A stretch of 64,000 bases of DNA, taken from NCBI GenBank assembly GCA_963764695.1, contig CAVXTW010000014.1:62001-126000 (forward strand). The letters run 5' to 3'. The position numbers and the translations under genes were made by a program. Source of the stretch: DATFRY01 sp963764695 (lineage in GTDB: Bacteria > Myxococcota_A > Polyangia > Haliangiales > Haliangiaceae). Below the pieces are notes generated by a model that saw only the letters and a program-made list of their open reading frames with translations, searched no databases and was not told the DNA's origin. Shown here piece after piece: positions 55,629-64,000 of the stretch (positions are counted from its first letter, which is position 1; each line of letters begins with the position of its first letter).

Positions 55629-56267
55629 ATGCTCAAGCTCTACGGCTTTGGTCGAGTGAACAAGGGAGCGCGCGGCAACACACGCGATCTGCGTGTCCTG
55701 TGGACGCTCGAAGAGATCGGACTGCCCTACGAGATCGTCGGGATGGACCACCCGAACCACGATCTCGATTCACCGGCGTACCGCGCGCTGAATCCGTTTG
55801 GCCAGATTCCGGTCGTCGATGACGACGGCGTCGTGGTCTCCGAGTCCGGCGCGATCTTGCTCTACCTTGCGCGCAAGAGCGGCAAGCTGATGCCCCGCGA
55901 TCTCGCGGGCGAGGCACAGGTGCTTCGCTGGTCGTTCACCGCGCTGACCACCATCGAGGTACCGGTGCTGACGCTGTGGTTCGTCAACTTGACAGGTGGC
56001 AAGGGCAGCAAGCCGAGCGAGGCGCTGCATGGCTGGGCCGACATGCGCCTGAAGCAGCTCGATGGCTGGCTCGCAGATCGCCAGTTCGTCGCGACCGAGG
56101 ACTTCACGGTCGCCGACATCCTCATGACCCATGTGCTGGACGCCGGAACCCGTGAGGAGATGCTGAAGCCGTACCCGAACCTCCTCGCCTACCGCGCGCG
56201 CTGCACCGGCCGCCCGGCATGGAAGAAGACGCTCGACGCGTACTACGAGCGAGTCGAAGCCGCCTGA
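55629..56267 (+). CDS. Glutathione S-transferase
   Basis: 212 residues. Thioredoxin-like N-domain: LWTLEEIGLPYEIV, NPFGQIPVVDDDGVVV (cis-Pro) and SESGAILLYLA, the glutathione gamma-glutamyl site. The helical C-domain carries the conserved Asp in TVADILMTHVL and ends with RPAWKKTLDAYYERV. Full length for the family. Likely cytosolic conjugation or reduction of electrophiles. Its own leaderless-type promoter follows a terminator hairpin, so it is monocistronic. Confidence 0.92.
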   Translation: MLKLYGFGRVNKGARGNTRDLRVLWTLEEIGLPYEIVGMDHPNHDLDSPAYRALNPFGQIPVVDDDGVVVSESGAILLYLARKSGKLMPRDLAGEAQVLRWSFTALTTIEVPVLTLWFVNLTGGKGSKPSEALHGWADMRLKQLDGWLADRQFVATEDFTVADILMTHVLDAGTREEMLKPYPNLLAYRARCTGRPAWKKTLDAYYERVEAA

Positions 56268-56431
56268 CCTCCGGCCGTAGCGGTTGCGCGCTCGAGTCGA
56301 GCGCACGGACCGCGCGCGCACGTCGGCTGGCGGCGGCCGTTGTCTGTGACCTGACCCGCGAAGCTCGCGGGGTTAGCGCAGGGCATCGCCGTTGCAATCG
56401 GCGTCGCTCCATGCGTGAACCCGGAGCAACC

Positions 56432-57997
56432 ATGAAGCGACGAGTCGTGAGCCTGGCCTCGTTCATCACCCTCATCGTCGGCGGCGCGGGGGCCGCCCTG
56501 GCCGCGCCGGCCTGGTGCAAGGCTGAAGGGGCCGACAAGCTGAACGTCTACGGCGACGTCGGCAAGGTGCACAAGGAGACCGATGCGGCCGACGCGCTGT
56601 ACACCCTGGTGGCCGCCTTCTGCGCGCCGGACGCCGACGCGACCGCGCAGGCCCGCGAGCTGGCGGCGACCCGGAAGCGCTGGTCGAAGCGGCTGCACAT
56701 GACCGAGGCCGACTGGGCCGACGCGGCGGCCTGGGCCGTCAGCCACCACAGCGACCGCAATCCCTCGATCTATCCGCCCGAGAAGACCGCCTGGTCGAAG
56801 TACGGCCCGATCGATCAGTGGGCAGGGGTCCTCCGGTCAACGATGGGCGACTCGAGTCAAACCAGCGATCCGGCCTACGTCGCCGACGCCTTTGGCGCCG
56901 AGCTGACCGAGGCCGGTCGCCTCGGCTACATCATGGTCTGCATCCAGGGCGAGCGGCCGGCCGAGTGGGCGATGTGCGCCGACGACATCGCACGGTTCGA
57001 TGCGGCGAAGCTGTCAACCGAGCTGCGCGGCGACACCGGTCGCACGGCCAAGGAGCGGATCACCGTCCGCCTCGAGGCCTACCAGACGGCGTCGAAGATT
57101 CCGGCGCACCAGGCGCGGGTCAAGGCGCTGCTGGCCAAGGACCCCGCGTACGCGCGGCTCTTCTCCCTGGCCGAGGCGACGCGCAACGAGTGGGGCGGGC
57201 GCTGGAAGAGCGACGCCGAGCTGCTGGCCGTGACGGCGTCGATGGATGACGCCCGGGTGACGCGGTCGCGCAAGGCGGCCGAGGGCTGCGAGGAGACGAC
57301 GTGGCAGGCGTGGAAAAGCGTCGTGTCGGCCATGCCGGCCAAGAAGTTCGCGGCGATCCGCCACGAGCCGGGCAACTCGTTCACCGAGCAGGCAATGGCG
57401 GTCATCGTCGGGCAGCCGGAGGGCTACCTGGCCGGGATGTCGCTCTACAACTGCGCGAGGAGCAGCAAGTCGGAGGACTTCCTCATCCGGGCGCTCGGCG
57501 AGGCGATGTATCGCTGGCCCGGCTTCCGCGGGCCGCGCACGGCGACCCACACGGCGATCGTGACGGCCGGGATCGAGCTGGACGACCGCGACGCCCAGAT
57601 CGACTACCCGGACGTGATGCGCTCGTGGATCGCCCGCAGCAGCGGGTCCAGCGGCGGCGGCGAGGGCTCGGTAAAGTCGGTCAAGGCGTCCGGCAAGACG
57701 GTCGCGATCCAGTTCGTCAACATCAAGAAGCAGCAGACGGTCTGCATCAAGGGGCACCACACGCGCCGGATCACCCAGATCCGCTCGGACGGCGGCCTGG
57801 TCTACGAGTACATCTGCACCAAGGAGAAGACCGAGACCATCACGGTGCCGCAGGCCAGTCCGCAGACGGTGAACGCGCGCTACGCCGCCGGGATAAAGCC
57901 CGGGATGTTCGTCGCGGTGACCGAGGACGTGGTCACCGCGGCCTACGCCAAGGGCGGCAAGGCGCCGTCGATGATCGCCGGCGTGCCGGTCAAATAG
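56432..57997 (+). CDS. Exported protein of unknown function
   Basis: 521 residues from ATG 56432 (GGAGCAACC upstream). Sec signal SLASFITLIVGGAGAALAAP (cleavage about 24). The body is helical with several Cys (AWCKAEG, AAFCAPD, MVCIQGE, EGCEETT, YNCARSS); the last 110 residues (after a Ser/Gly linker near 410) form a separate beta domain (GKTVAIQFVNIKKQQTVCIKGHH, VYEYICTKEK). No family recognised. The stop overlaps the convergent lipoprotein gene by 8 nt. Confidence 0.72.
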   Translation: MKRRVVSLASFITLIVGGAGAALAAPAWCKAEGADKLNVYGDVGKVHKETDAADALYTLVAAFCAPDADATAQARELAATRKRWSKRLHMTEADWADAAAWAVSHHSDRNPSIYPPEKTAWSKYGPIDQWAGVLRSTMGDSSQTSDPAYVADAFGAELTEAGRLGYIMVCIQGERPAEWAMCADDIARFDAAKLSTELRGDTGRTAKERITVRLEAYQTASKIPAHQARVKALLAKDPAYARLFSLAEATRNEWGGRWKSDAELLAVTASMDDARVTRSRKAAEGCEETTWQAWKSVVSAMPAKKFAAIRHEPGNSFTEQAMAVIVGQPEGYLAGMSLYNCARSSKSEDFLIRALGEAMYRWPGFRGPRTATHTAIVTAGIELDDRDAQIDYPDVMRSWIARSSGSSGGGEGSVKSVKASGKTVAIQFVNIKKQQTVCIKGHHTRRITQIRSDGGLVYEYICTKEKTETITVPQASPQTVNARYAAGIKPGMFVAVTEDVVTAAYAKGGKAPSMIAGVPVK

Positions 57998-59066
57998 CGC
58001 CGGCGGGCAGGCACGCCCCGTAGGTCGCCTCGGCCGCGCGGAAGGCGGTCTCCTCCTCGACGCACACGTCGTCGCCGCCGAGGGTCTCGTCGCAGGACAC
58101 CGCGCGGCACGCCATCAAGGCCCGCGCGGCGTCGCGCAGGGCGCGGCCGTCGTCGCAGAAGTCGTCGACGAACGCCCAGGTGTTGCGGAAGGACGCCTTG
58201 CACGACTTGACCATCGCTGGCGGGTAGCTGCCCTCGCCCTCGCGCTGGTTGACGCAGGCCGCGGTTGCGTCGCAGAGGGCGTCGGATGTGGCGGTGTCGT
58301 CGCTGTCGGCCAGGCGGTGGCCGGCGCCGTGATCCGGCGCGCTCACGTTGGCGAGCAGGCCGAGCGGCGGCCCGGCGTTGACCACGGTCTCGGGCACGCA
58401 CTGGAGGTCGACCGTGCTCCACAAGGTGCCCTCCTTCGAGCCGGTCATCGTGTAGTCGCCGGGCGGCACGCGCACGAACACGACGCCGCCGTCGATGCTG
58501 GTCGCCGGCTGCTCGGCGTCGGGGATGACGGCCTCGTTGAAGTAGAGCGGGCCGCTCTCGGCCTCGAGCGCGGGGGTGGTCGTCGCGGTCGCCCCCGGCA
58601 TGCCCTGGCGCATGGACGTGTAGAGCGAGCCGCCCATGCGCGCGGCGGTGGTCGCGACCACGCAGAACCGGTCGAGCTCGGGGTCGACCGAGGTGATCGA
58701 CGCGAGCGCCTGGAAGAGCGCCGTCGAGACGATCTGGACCGGGAACGGCTCGATGCCGTCCGGCCCGAGCGAGAGCGTGGCGCTGCGGGTCGGCATGAAG
58801 TCCGGGTGCTCGACAACCAGCGTGACCGGCGACCCGACCTCGAGGCCATCGAAGCGGAAGTGGGCGTCGTCACCGGTCACCACCGTGAGCTCGGGGCGCT
58901 CGAGGACCGACACCGTGGCGCCGATCACTCGCGGACCGCTCACCTCGGTGAGAAAGGCCAGAACGTCCCCCTCGACCGAGGCCAGCTGGGCGGGGCCCTC
59001 GTCGTCGCCGCACCCGGCGACGGACACCAGGAGCGCGAGCGCGACGGGAGAAAGGGGCCGGAGCAT
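57990..59066 (-). CDS. Lipoprotein with carboxypeptidase-regulatory-like domain
   Basis: 358 residues. Lipobox LLVSVAGC (Cys 19). Residues about 40-110 (VIGATVSVLERPELTVVTGDDAHFRFDGLEVGS, VTLVVEHPDF) look like a CarboxypepD_reg Ig-like fold, and a second similar strand set ends with VFVRVPPGDYTMTGS. The C-terminal about 100 residues are Cys-rich (ALCDATAACVNQ, VKSCKASF, DDFCDDG, MACRAVSCDE, DVCVEEE), as in myxobacterial secreted proteins. Role unknown. Confidence 0.7.
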   Translation of the reverse strand: MLRPLSPVALALLVSVAGCGDDEGPAQLASVEGDVLAFLTEVSGPRVIGATVSVLERPELTVVTGDDAHFRFDGLEVGSPVTLVVEHPDFMPTRSATLSLGPDGIEPFPVQIVSTALFQALASITSVDPELDRFCVVATTAARMGGSLYTSMRQGMPGATATTTPALEAESGPLYFNEAVIPDAEQPATSIDGGVVFVRVPPGDYTMTGSKEGTLWSTVDLQCVPETVVNAGPPLGLLANVSAPDHGAGHRLADSDDTATSDALCDATAACVNQREGEGSYPPAMVKSCKASFRNTWAFVDDFCDDGRALRDAARALMACRAVSCDETLGGDDVCVEEETAFRAAEATYGACLPAGAI

Positions 59067-59458
59067 GGCACCGATTGCATCACAGCTCGGGCCGCGCCTG
59101 GCTCTGGTGAGTTGACAAGATCTCCGGATCCGCGACGCCGCATGGACCGTCGGTCCACCCGCAGAGAATGAAGGTGGTAGGCTTGCGGGCGTTGCGTCGG
59201 CGCGAGGTCGGAGTGGGAACTCCTACTTGCCGCGCAGTACCACCACCTCGCACGGTGCCGCGGCGGCAAGCGAGCCACCATGGCCGTGGCCCACAGCATC
59301 TTGGTCGCCGCCTACCCGTCTTGTGCGACGGCACCCGTCCTGCGATCTCGGTCCGCGCCACTTCGACACCCTCCAACGTGTTCGGCTCCGAACGCAAGCG
59401 CCGGCTGGCGTCACGCGCCGCGCCCGGCTCCCGACGACGCGATGACAGGCGAGCGCCT
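59067..59458. other. Gene-poor gap with a possible protein tail
   Basis: About 390 nt without a convincing gene. A minus-strand frame ending at 59223 finishes with APCEVVVLRGK, which resembles the end of universal stress proteins, but no matching body is found upstream even across frames. It may be a decayed remnant. Confidence 0.3.
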
Positions 59459-59686
59459 TCAGCGGATCGCCCGGATCCGCTTGCTGAACTCCTCGGCCTT
59501 CGCCTTGTCCATGACGAGGGCGCCCGAGATCTCGCACCACTTGGCGAGCTCCGGGAGGCTCTGCGCGGAGAGCGCCTGGGAAGAAGCGAGGTTGAGGTGA
59601 GATTTGATCTGTCGCTGCAGGAACTTCTCGGCGGCGGGTCCCAGGTACTGCGACGCCACCTTCAGCGCTTGCTCGTACAGCGTCAT
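59459..59686 (-). CDS. Small conserved-type protein in the chemosensory cluster
   Basis: 75 residues (YEQALKVASQYLGPAAEKFL, LPELAKWCEISGALVMDKAK), all helical and soluble. The start lies 3 nt after the HAMP-protein stop, so the two are co-translated. Its position suggests an accessory or effector of the Che system; I recognise no named family. Confidence 0.72.
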   Translation of the reverse strand: MTLYEQALKVASQYLGPAAEKFLQRQIKSHLNLASSQALSAQSLPELAKWCEISGALVMDKAKAEEFSKRIRAIR

Positions 59687-59689
59687 CGA

Positions 59690-60517
59690 TCAGGCCTCCT
59701 CGTCCCGGTCGGCACCATCTTCGTCCGCGCTGTCGGCCGCCAGGAAGCGGACCGCGGTGACCATGCGATCGAAGGCCTCGGCCAGCTGACCGATCTCGTC
59801 CTTTCGGCCGGTCGTGACCTTCACGTCGGTCTCGCCCAAGCTGATCTTCTCGGCGACGGTCTTCAGCTCGATGATCGGCCTGGTCATCCCGCGCGCGAAG
59901 AAGATGCTCATGAGGACGCTGAACAGGAGGCAGCCGGCGGCCAGGGCGACGCCGACGGCGGTCGTGGCCCTGGTGTCCGCGTCTGCCGCATCCTCCACCT
60001 CTCCCTGCGCCTCCCTGATCTCTTCGTGCGCGCCCTTCACCAGCGCGCTCAGCTCGTCGGTGAGCTCGCCCTGCTGGTCGTCCAGCGCCGCCACGGCGGC
60101 GGCCCTCGCCCCCTCCGCCGAGTTGGCGGCCAGCCGCGTGAAGGCCTGGTAGCAGTCGACGATCGACTGCTTCACCTCCCTGGCCTCCTCGACCTCGTCG
60201 GCCGAGTCCGCCACCTTCATGTGGTCGTCCAGCGAGCGCTGCACGGCCGCGAGCAGCCGCTCGCTGGCCTGCAGATCGGCAGGCGCGCGACCAAGCAGGT
60301 AGGCGTTCTCGGCCAGGTGCAGCCTGAGCAGGGACGTCTGCGCCTCGTGGAGCGCGGAGATCTCCTGGCTCTCCACGGCGGTGCGATGGAGCGCATCGCG
60401 CATGACGAACAGAGAGCGCAGGCTCACGGCGAACGGCACCATCCCGATGAGGACGACGATGCCGAAAGCGAGCGACAGCTTGCGCGAATACGCCATATTG
60501 GCGAACCAACCGGACAT
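59690..60517 (-). CDS. HAMP-domain membrane protein without signalling domain
   Basis: 275 residues; GGGAGGGATC precedes ATG 60517. TM1 (about 14-33, SLAFGIVVLIGMVPFAVSL), a helical periplasmic domain of 4HB_MCP type (about 35-185), TM2 (about 187-207), then HAMP (RPIIELKTVAEKISLGETDV, DEIGQLAEAFDRMV). It stops about 15 acidic residues later, so the MA (receptor signalling) domain of a chemoreceptor is absent. It may pass a periplasmic signal to partners by HAMP contacts. Divergent from CheA. Confidence 0.85.
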   Translation of the reverse strand: MSGWFANMAYSRKLSLAFGIVVLIGMVPFAVSLRSLFVMRDALHRTAVESQEISALHEAQTSLLRLHLAENAYLLGRAPADLQASERLLAAVQRSLDDHMKVADSADEVEEAREVKQSIVDCYQAFTRLAANSAEGARAAAVAALDDQQGELTDELSALVKGAHEEIREAQGEVEDAADADTRATTAVGVALAAGCLLFSVLMSIFFARGMTRPIIELKTVAEKISLGETDVKVTTGRKDEIGQLAEAFDRMVTAVRFLAADSADEDGADRDEEA

Positions 60518-60559
60518 GATCCCTCCCCTGCTCCTGGTTCCGTCGACCGCCGGTAACCG

Positions 60560-61390
60560 TCAGTCGCTCTCACCGCCGAGGTTGCGCTCCCAGGTCAGGT
60601 TCGCGATCGCGCCCCACTCGGTCTCGTCCTCGCCGCGCGCCGCGATCCCGGCGATTCCCAGCTCGATCCCCTTCGCCGCCATCCAGACCAGGCCTCCGGC
60701 CAGGAGGAGCTCGGACTCTTCCTCGCGCTCCCAGCCCACCTCGACGACCGGGACGATGGACCCGAGCGGCACGAGCAGGCTGAGCGCGGTCTCGACGCCC
60801 GGCTCGGCATCGTCCTCGTCGGTGGTCGCCTCCACCCCGGCTTCGGCGCTCAGGTTCACGTGGACCGGCCCCATCAACTTGTAGGCGCTCAACCCTGCCC
60901 CGACCCCATAGGCCCGCTCGACGAGATCGGTGGAGGCGGTCGGCAGCGTGCCCACGACGCCACCGGACAGAACGAGCCCGAGCTCGGACGAGCGGATCAT
61001 GTTGTACAGCAACCCCACCTCGGCGTTGCCGAGGCCTCCGGCCGTGTCACCCTCGTCGGGCATCGCAATCAGAAAGGGCGTCTCGATCTCTAGCTGCAGG
61101 CGGTCGGTGAAGCCCCACTCACCGACCAGGACTGGCTGGAGAAGATCGGCCTCCTCGGTCCTGAGCCAGGAGGAGACGACCGAGATCTGCAGCTCCTGAG
61201 CCTCCTGCGGGAAGGCGACCGAGCCGAGGAAGACCTCCTGAACGACCTCCTCGAGCTCGTCTTCCTCCCCCACCTCGTCACCCTTCTCGTCGGCCCCGGC
61301 GCTGGACGCGGGGGAGCCCGCGATCGCCGTGCTGCCGATCCCGAGCGTCCCGAAGCAGAGAAGCAACACTCGCGTCTGGACACGCCGCAT
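60560..61390 (-). CDS. Predicted outer-membrane beta-barrel protein
   Basis: 276 residues from ATG 61390 (an ATG at 61432 adds 14 before the signal). Signal VLLLCFGTLGIGSTAIAG, an acidic stretch, then alternating amphipathic strands (QLEIETPFLIAMPDEGD, EVGLLYNMIRSSELGLVLSG, VHVNLSAEAGV, VPVVEVGWEREEESELLLAG, WGAIANLTWERN), as in transporter-like OM barrels of the phenol/meta family. It starts the three-gene minus-strand set with the HAMP protein and the small protein. Confidence 0.7.
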   Translation of the reverse strand: MRRVQTRVLLLCFGTLGIGSTAIAGSPASSAGADEKGDEVGEEDELEEVVQEVFLGSVAFPQEAQELQISVVSSWLRTEEADLLQPVLVGEWGFTDRLQLEIETPFLIAMPDEGDTAGGLGNAEVGLLYNMIRSSELGLVLSGGVVGTLPTASTDLVERAYGVGAGLSAYKLMGPVHVNLSAEAGVEATTDEDDAEPGVETALSLLVPLGSIVPVVEVGWEREEESELLLAGGLVWMAAKGIELGIAGIAARGEDETEWGAIANLTWERNLGGESD

Positions 61391-61610
61391 CCTCACCCCC
61401 TTAGAGCCACGCACATCCATCGGCCCTTCCACCCTTTGCTTTAGGTCAGGTGCCCTGGGCCGGGGAGGCAGTGCGGCGGCGACCCCGGAGGGGGCGGCCC
61501 CTTCGGCGGTCGCTCCGCTGATGGTCTCGGGGCCTCAAGCAGCGTGGCCACCGGCCAATCCCTCAGTCGGCCATGAACGGAGGACTCGCGTCGCAGGCGC
61601 CGGGGACCGC

Positions 61611-63890
61611 GTGAGCTCGTCGCTCCCCGACGAGGCGCTCCGGGACTTCTTGGTCGAGAGCGGTGAAGGGCTCGACCAGGTCGAGCGCGAGTTCATCGCA
61701 CTCGAGGCCGACCCGACCGCTCGCGATCGCCTCGCGGTCGTGTTCCGCGCGGTCCACACGGTCAAGGGCACCTCCGGCTTCTTCGGGTTCTCCAAGCTGG
61801 AGAGCCTGGCCCACGCCGGCGAGAGCCTGCTCAGCCGCCTGCGCGATGGCACGCTGCTGCTGTCCCCGGACATCACGTCGGCGCTCCTCGTCCTGACGGA
61901 TCGCATCCGGCGAGTCCTGCGCTGCATCGAGGTCACCGGCTCGGAGGGGCCCGATCGTCACGACGACCTGACCGCTCGGCTGGCGGCGCTGGCGCATCCG
62001 CCCGCATCGGCGCCCGAGGCGGACCCCGCCCTCGACGTGGAACCGGAGCTCGACGCGGCCTCGGCCCCGGAGATGCCGCCACCCGGAGTGGGGCCCCCAC
62101 CCGGGTCTCCTCCGCCGCCGGTGGCGCCTCCTCCGGCGATGCCGTCCGAAGGCCGACCGGAGGCGGGCGCCGAGGGGGCGATCGCGCGGAAAAGCGCGAT
62201 GGCGCCCGCCGTCTCCGACAGTAACATCCGGGTGGACGTCGGGCTGCTCGACAAGCTGATGAACCTGGTCGGCGAGCTGGTGCTGGCTCGCAACCAGATC
62301 GTCCAGTCGGCGGCCAGGTTCGAGGAGCCGACCTTCGCGACCGCTACCCAGCGCCTGAACCTCATCACGACCGAGCTGCAGGAGGGCGTCATGAAGACGC
62401 GCATGCAGCCGATCGGCAACCTGTGGAACAGGCTGCCCCGCGTCGTGCGCGACCTCGCGACCTCCTGTGGCAAGCAGATCCGGATCGAGATGTCCGGCAA
62501 GGAGACCGAGCTCGATCGCACGATCCTCGAGGCGATCAAGGATCCGATCACCCACGCGGTCCGGAACGCGATCGACCACGGCATCGAGGCGCCGGCCGTC
62601 CGCGCGTCCCGCGGGAAGCCGCGCACCGGCACCCTGTCGCTGCGCGCCTACCACGAGGGGGGACAGGTCAACATCGAGATCTCCGACGACGGCGCCGGGA
62701 TGGACCCGGACGCGATCCGACACAAGTCGGTCGAGCTGGGGCTGGTGTCGCCGGAACGCGCGGCGCGGATGACGGACCGCGAGCTGACGCAGCTGGTCTT
62801 CCTGCCCGGCTTCACGACCGCCCCCGCGGTCACCAGCCTGTCGGGGCGCGGGGTGGGGATGGACGTGATCAAGATCCACGTCGAGAAGATCGGCGGCGTG
62901 GTCGATCTCGTGAGCGCGGTCGGCGCCGGCACGACGCTGCGGATCAAGATCCCGCTCACCCTGGCCATCGTCCCCGCGCTCATCGTGACCAGCGCCGGCG
63001 AGCGCTACGCCATCCCGCAGGTCAGCCTCGTCGAGCTGGTCCGGCTGGAGGGAGCGCTGGCCAGGCAACGCGTCGAGACCATCGACGACACGCCGATCTA
63101 CCGGCTGCGAGGCCGGCTGCTCCCGCTGGTCCACCTGGACCGGGCGCTCGAGCTCGACCCGCGCCGGCGCCCTCGTGCCGACGACGACGAGGTCGTCAGC
63201 ATCGTGGTGCTCAAGGCGGGTGACCAGGAGTTCGGCCTTGTCGTCGACGAGATCCACGACAACGAGGAGATCGTGGTCAAGCCGCTCCACAAGGGGCTCA
63301 AGGCCATCGCCAGCTTCGCCGGCGCGACCATCATGGGAGACGGCCGCGTCGCGCTCATCATCGACGTGATGGGGATGGCCCAGCGCGCCGGGGTCTCGTC
63401 GGAGACGCCCGAGGACGCGATCGGGGGGCGAGACGATTCCTCCGCCGAGGCGCGTGCCGAGGCGCCCAGCCTGCTCCTGTTCGACGCCGGGCGGGGCGAC
63501 CTCATGGCCATCCCGCTGGCGATGGTCGCGCGGCTCGAGGAGTTCCCGGCGGCCCGGGTCGAGCGCTCCGGCGGCCGCGAGTTCGTGCAGTACCGCGGCG
63601 AGGTCATGCCGCTCCTCCACCTGTCGGCCCTGATGAGCGGCGCGGCCCCCGAGCCATCGGACTCGATCCAGGTGGTCGTCTACTCGAGCGAGGGCCGCAC
63701 CATCGGCATCGTGGTCGATCGCATCATCGACATCGTCGAGCAGCAGCGGGCGGCCGACGGCGCGGCGACCAGCCGCGACTTCTCCACCGCGGTGGTGGTC
63801 CAGGGCAAGGTAACGCAGCTCCTGGATCTCCACGGGCTGATCCGCGCGCACGACCCCGGCTCCGCCGGAGGGGGCGCGCATGTCGGGTGA
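61611..63890 (+). CDS. cheA: Chemotaxis histidine kinase CheA with two CheW-like domains
   Basis: 759 residues from GTG 61611. HPt domain with AVHTVKGTSGFFG (phospho-His 49), a Pro-rich linker (about 135-190) in place of a P2 domain, dimerization helices (LMNLVGELVLARNQI), HATPase (HAVRNAIDHGIE, DDGAGMD, SGRGVGMDV), a first CheW-like domain (about 455-590, ALIVTSAGERYAIPQVSLVE) and a second one (about 620-750, LLLFDAGRGDLMAIPLAMV). Double CheW tails are seen in several alternative chemosensory systems. The HPt and catalytic residues look intact. It overlaps cheW by 11 nt. Confidence 0.93.
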   Translation: MSSSLPDEALRDFLVESGEGLDQVEREFIALEADPTARDRLAVVFRAVHTVKGTSGFFGFSKLESLAHAGESLLSRLRDGTLLLSPDITSALLVLTDRIRRVLRCIEVTGSEGPDRHDDLTARLAALAHPPASAPEADPALDVEPELDAASAPEMPPPGVGPPPGSPPPPVAPPPAMPSEGRPEAGAEGAIARKSAMAPAVSDSNIRVDVGLLDKLMNLVGELVLARNQIVQSAARFEEPTFATATQRLNLITTELQEGVMKTRMQPIGNLWNRLPRVVRDLATSCGKQIRIEMSGKETELDRTILEAIKDPITHAVRNAIDHGIEAPAVRASRGKPRTGTLSLRAYHEGGQVNIEISDDGAGMDPDAIRHKSVELGLVSPERAARMTDRELTQLVFLPGFTTAPAVTSLSGRGVGMDVIKIHVEKIGGVVDLVSAVGAGTTLRIKIPLTLAIVPALIVTSAGERYAIPQVSLVELVRLEGALARQRVETIDDTPIYRLRGRLLPLVHLDRALELDPRRRPRADDDEVVSIVVLKAGDQEFGLVVDEIHDNEEIVVKPLHKGLKAIASFAGATIMGDGRVALIIDVMGMAQRAGVSSETPEDAIGGRDDSSAEARAEAPSLLLFDAGRGDLMAIPLAMVARLEEFPAARVERSGGREFVQYRGEVMPLLHLSALMSGAAPEPSDSIQVVVYSSEGRTIGIVVDRIIDIVEQQRAADGAATSRDFSTAVVVQGKVTQLLDLHGLIRAHDPGSAGGGAHVG

Positions 63891-64000
63891 CCGCGCGGCG
63901 GAGCGCTCGACGCAGCTCTGCACCTTCCGCATCGGACGGCTGGTCCTCGGGGTCGACATCATGAAGGTGCAGGAGGTGCTCCTCCCTCAGGAGATGACGC
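63880..64000 (+). CDS. cheW: CheW coupling protein, N-terminal part (cut by window edge)
   Basis: ATG 63880 lies within the cheA end. The 40 visible residues (QLCTFRIGRLVLGVDIMKVQ, EVLLPQEMT) are the first strands of a CheW SH3-like domain. The gene continues beyond the window; receptor and further Che genes probably follow. Confidence 0.88.
   Translation, partial: MSGDRAAERSTQLCTFRIGRLVLGVDIMKVQEVLLPQEMT

Noticed and set aside
59223..59300. APCEVVVLRGK tail resembling a universal stress protein end
   Set aside because: No upstream body in any minus-strand frame; kept only as a possible remnant.

Overview
This is a high-GC window with the gene content of a predatory or social deltaproteobacterium-type genome (Myxococcota, most like the Polyangia/Haliangiales). 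That assignment is an inference from three Hanks-type Ser/Thr kinases with TPR tails, FHA/sigma-54 activators, long two-component operons, a chemosensory cluster, and many secreted lipoproteins including two metalloproteases. I see no rRNA, convincing tRNA, CRISPR array or intact insertion sequence.

Layout. 1-6012: an FHA protein cut by the window edge, divergent from an operon of twin PKD/beta-propeller lipoproteins, a kinase and a TPR protein. 6192-11461: an operon of permease, aldehyde dehydrogenase, glutamine-synthetase-like ligase and SDR oxidoreductase, probably for polyamine or other amine catabolism. 11531-14178: DEAD-box helicase, Cys-cluster protein and an AT-hook protein. 14552-19597: four ATGA-coupled genes (sensor kinase, response regulator, hybrid kinase, REC-EAL phosphodiesterase). 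19670-25815: TPR lipoprotein, a sigma-54 response regulator riddled with frame changes, an N-terminally truncated peptide-binding protein and a sensor kinase; the two middle genes meet at an abrupt junction near 22.87 kb. 25864-33545: vanadium-haloperoxidase-like lipoprotein, GST-like protein, regulator/lipoprotein pair, kinase and YaeQ. 33601-37041: lipoproteins sharing a promoter and signal-peptide module. 37099-43795: small zinc-ribbon-like protein, frameshifted flavin monooxygenase, two Uma2-type proteins, a membrane glycosyltransferase-like protein and an N-acyl-amino-acid amidohydrolase. 44037-48057: frameshifted kinase convergent with an FHA-sigma-54 activator. 48080-59066: lipoproteins, two metalloproteases and a GST. 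59459-64000: chemosensory cluster (OM protein, HAMP-only protein and a small protein divergent from CheA-CheW).

The least ordinary signals are regulatory. A repeat of about 120-165 bp occurs three times, always upstream of and oriented toward a lipoprotein gene. It carries a TTCTC-NN-GAGAA dyad and a TTGACC-18-TAACAM promoter; two copies are also followed by nearly the same lipoprotein leader fused to unrelated mature domains. A second theme is leaderless transcription: nine genes have a -10-like hexamer 6-8 nt before the start codon. Several perfect inverted repeats sit in promoter regions, and a G/C-tract leader that can form competing structures precedes the permease.

Frame changes interrupt the sigma-54 regulator (many), the flavin monooxygenase, the kinase at 45.9 kb and possibly the locus at 49.3 kb. 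Conserved motifs are intact around the indels, so sequencing or assembly error competes with true pseudogenization.
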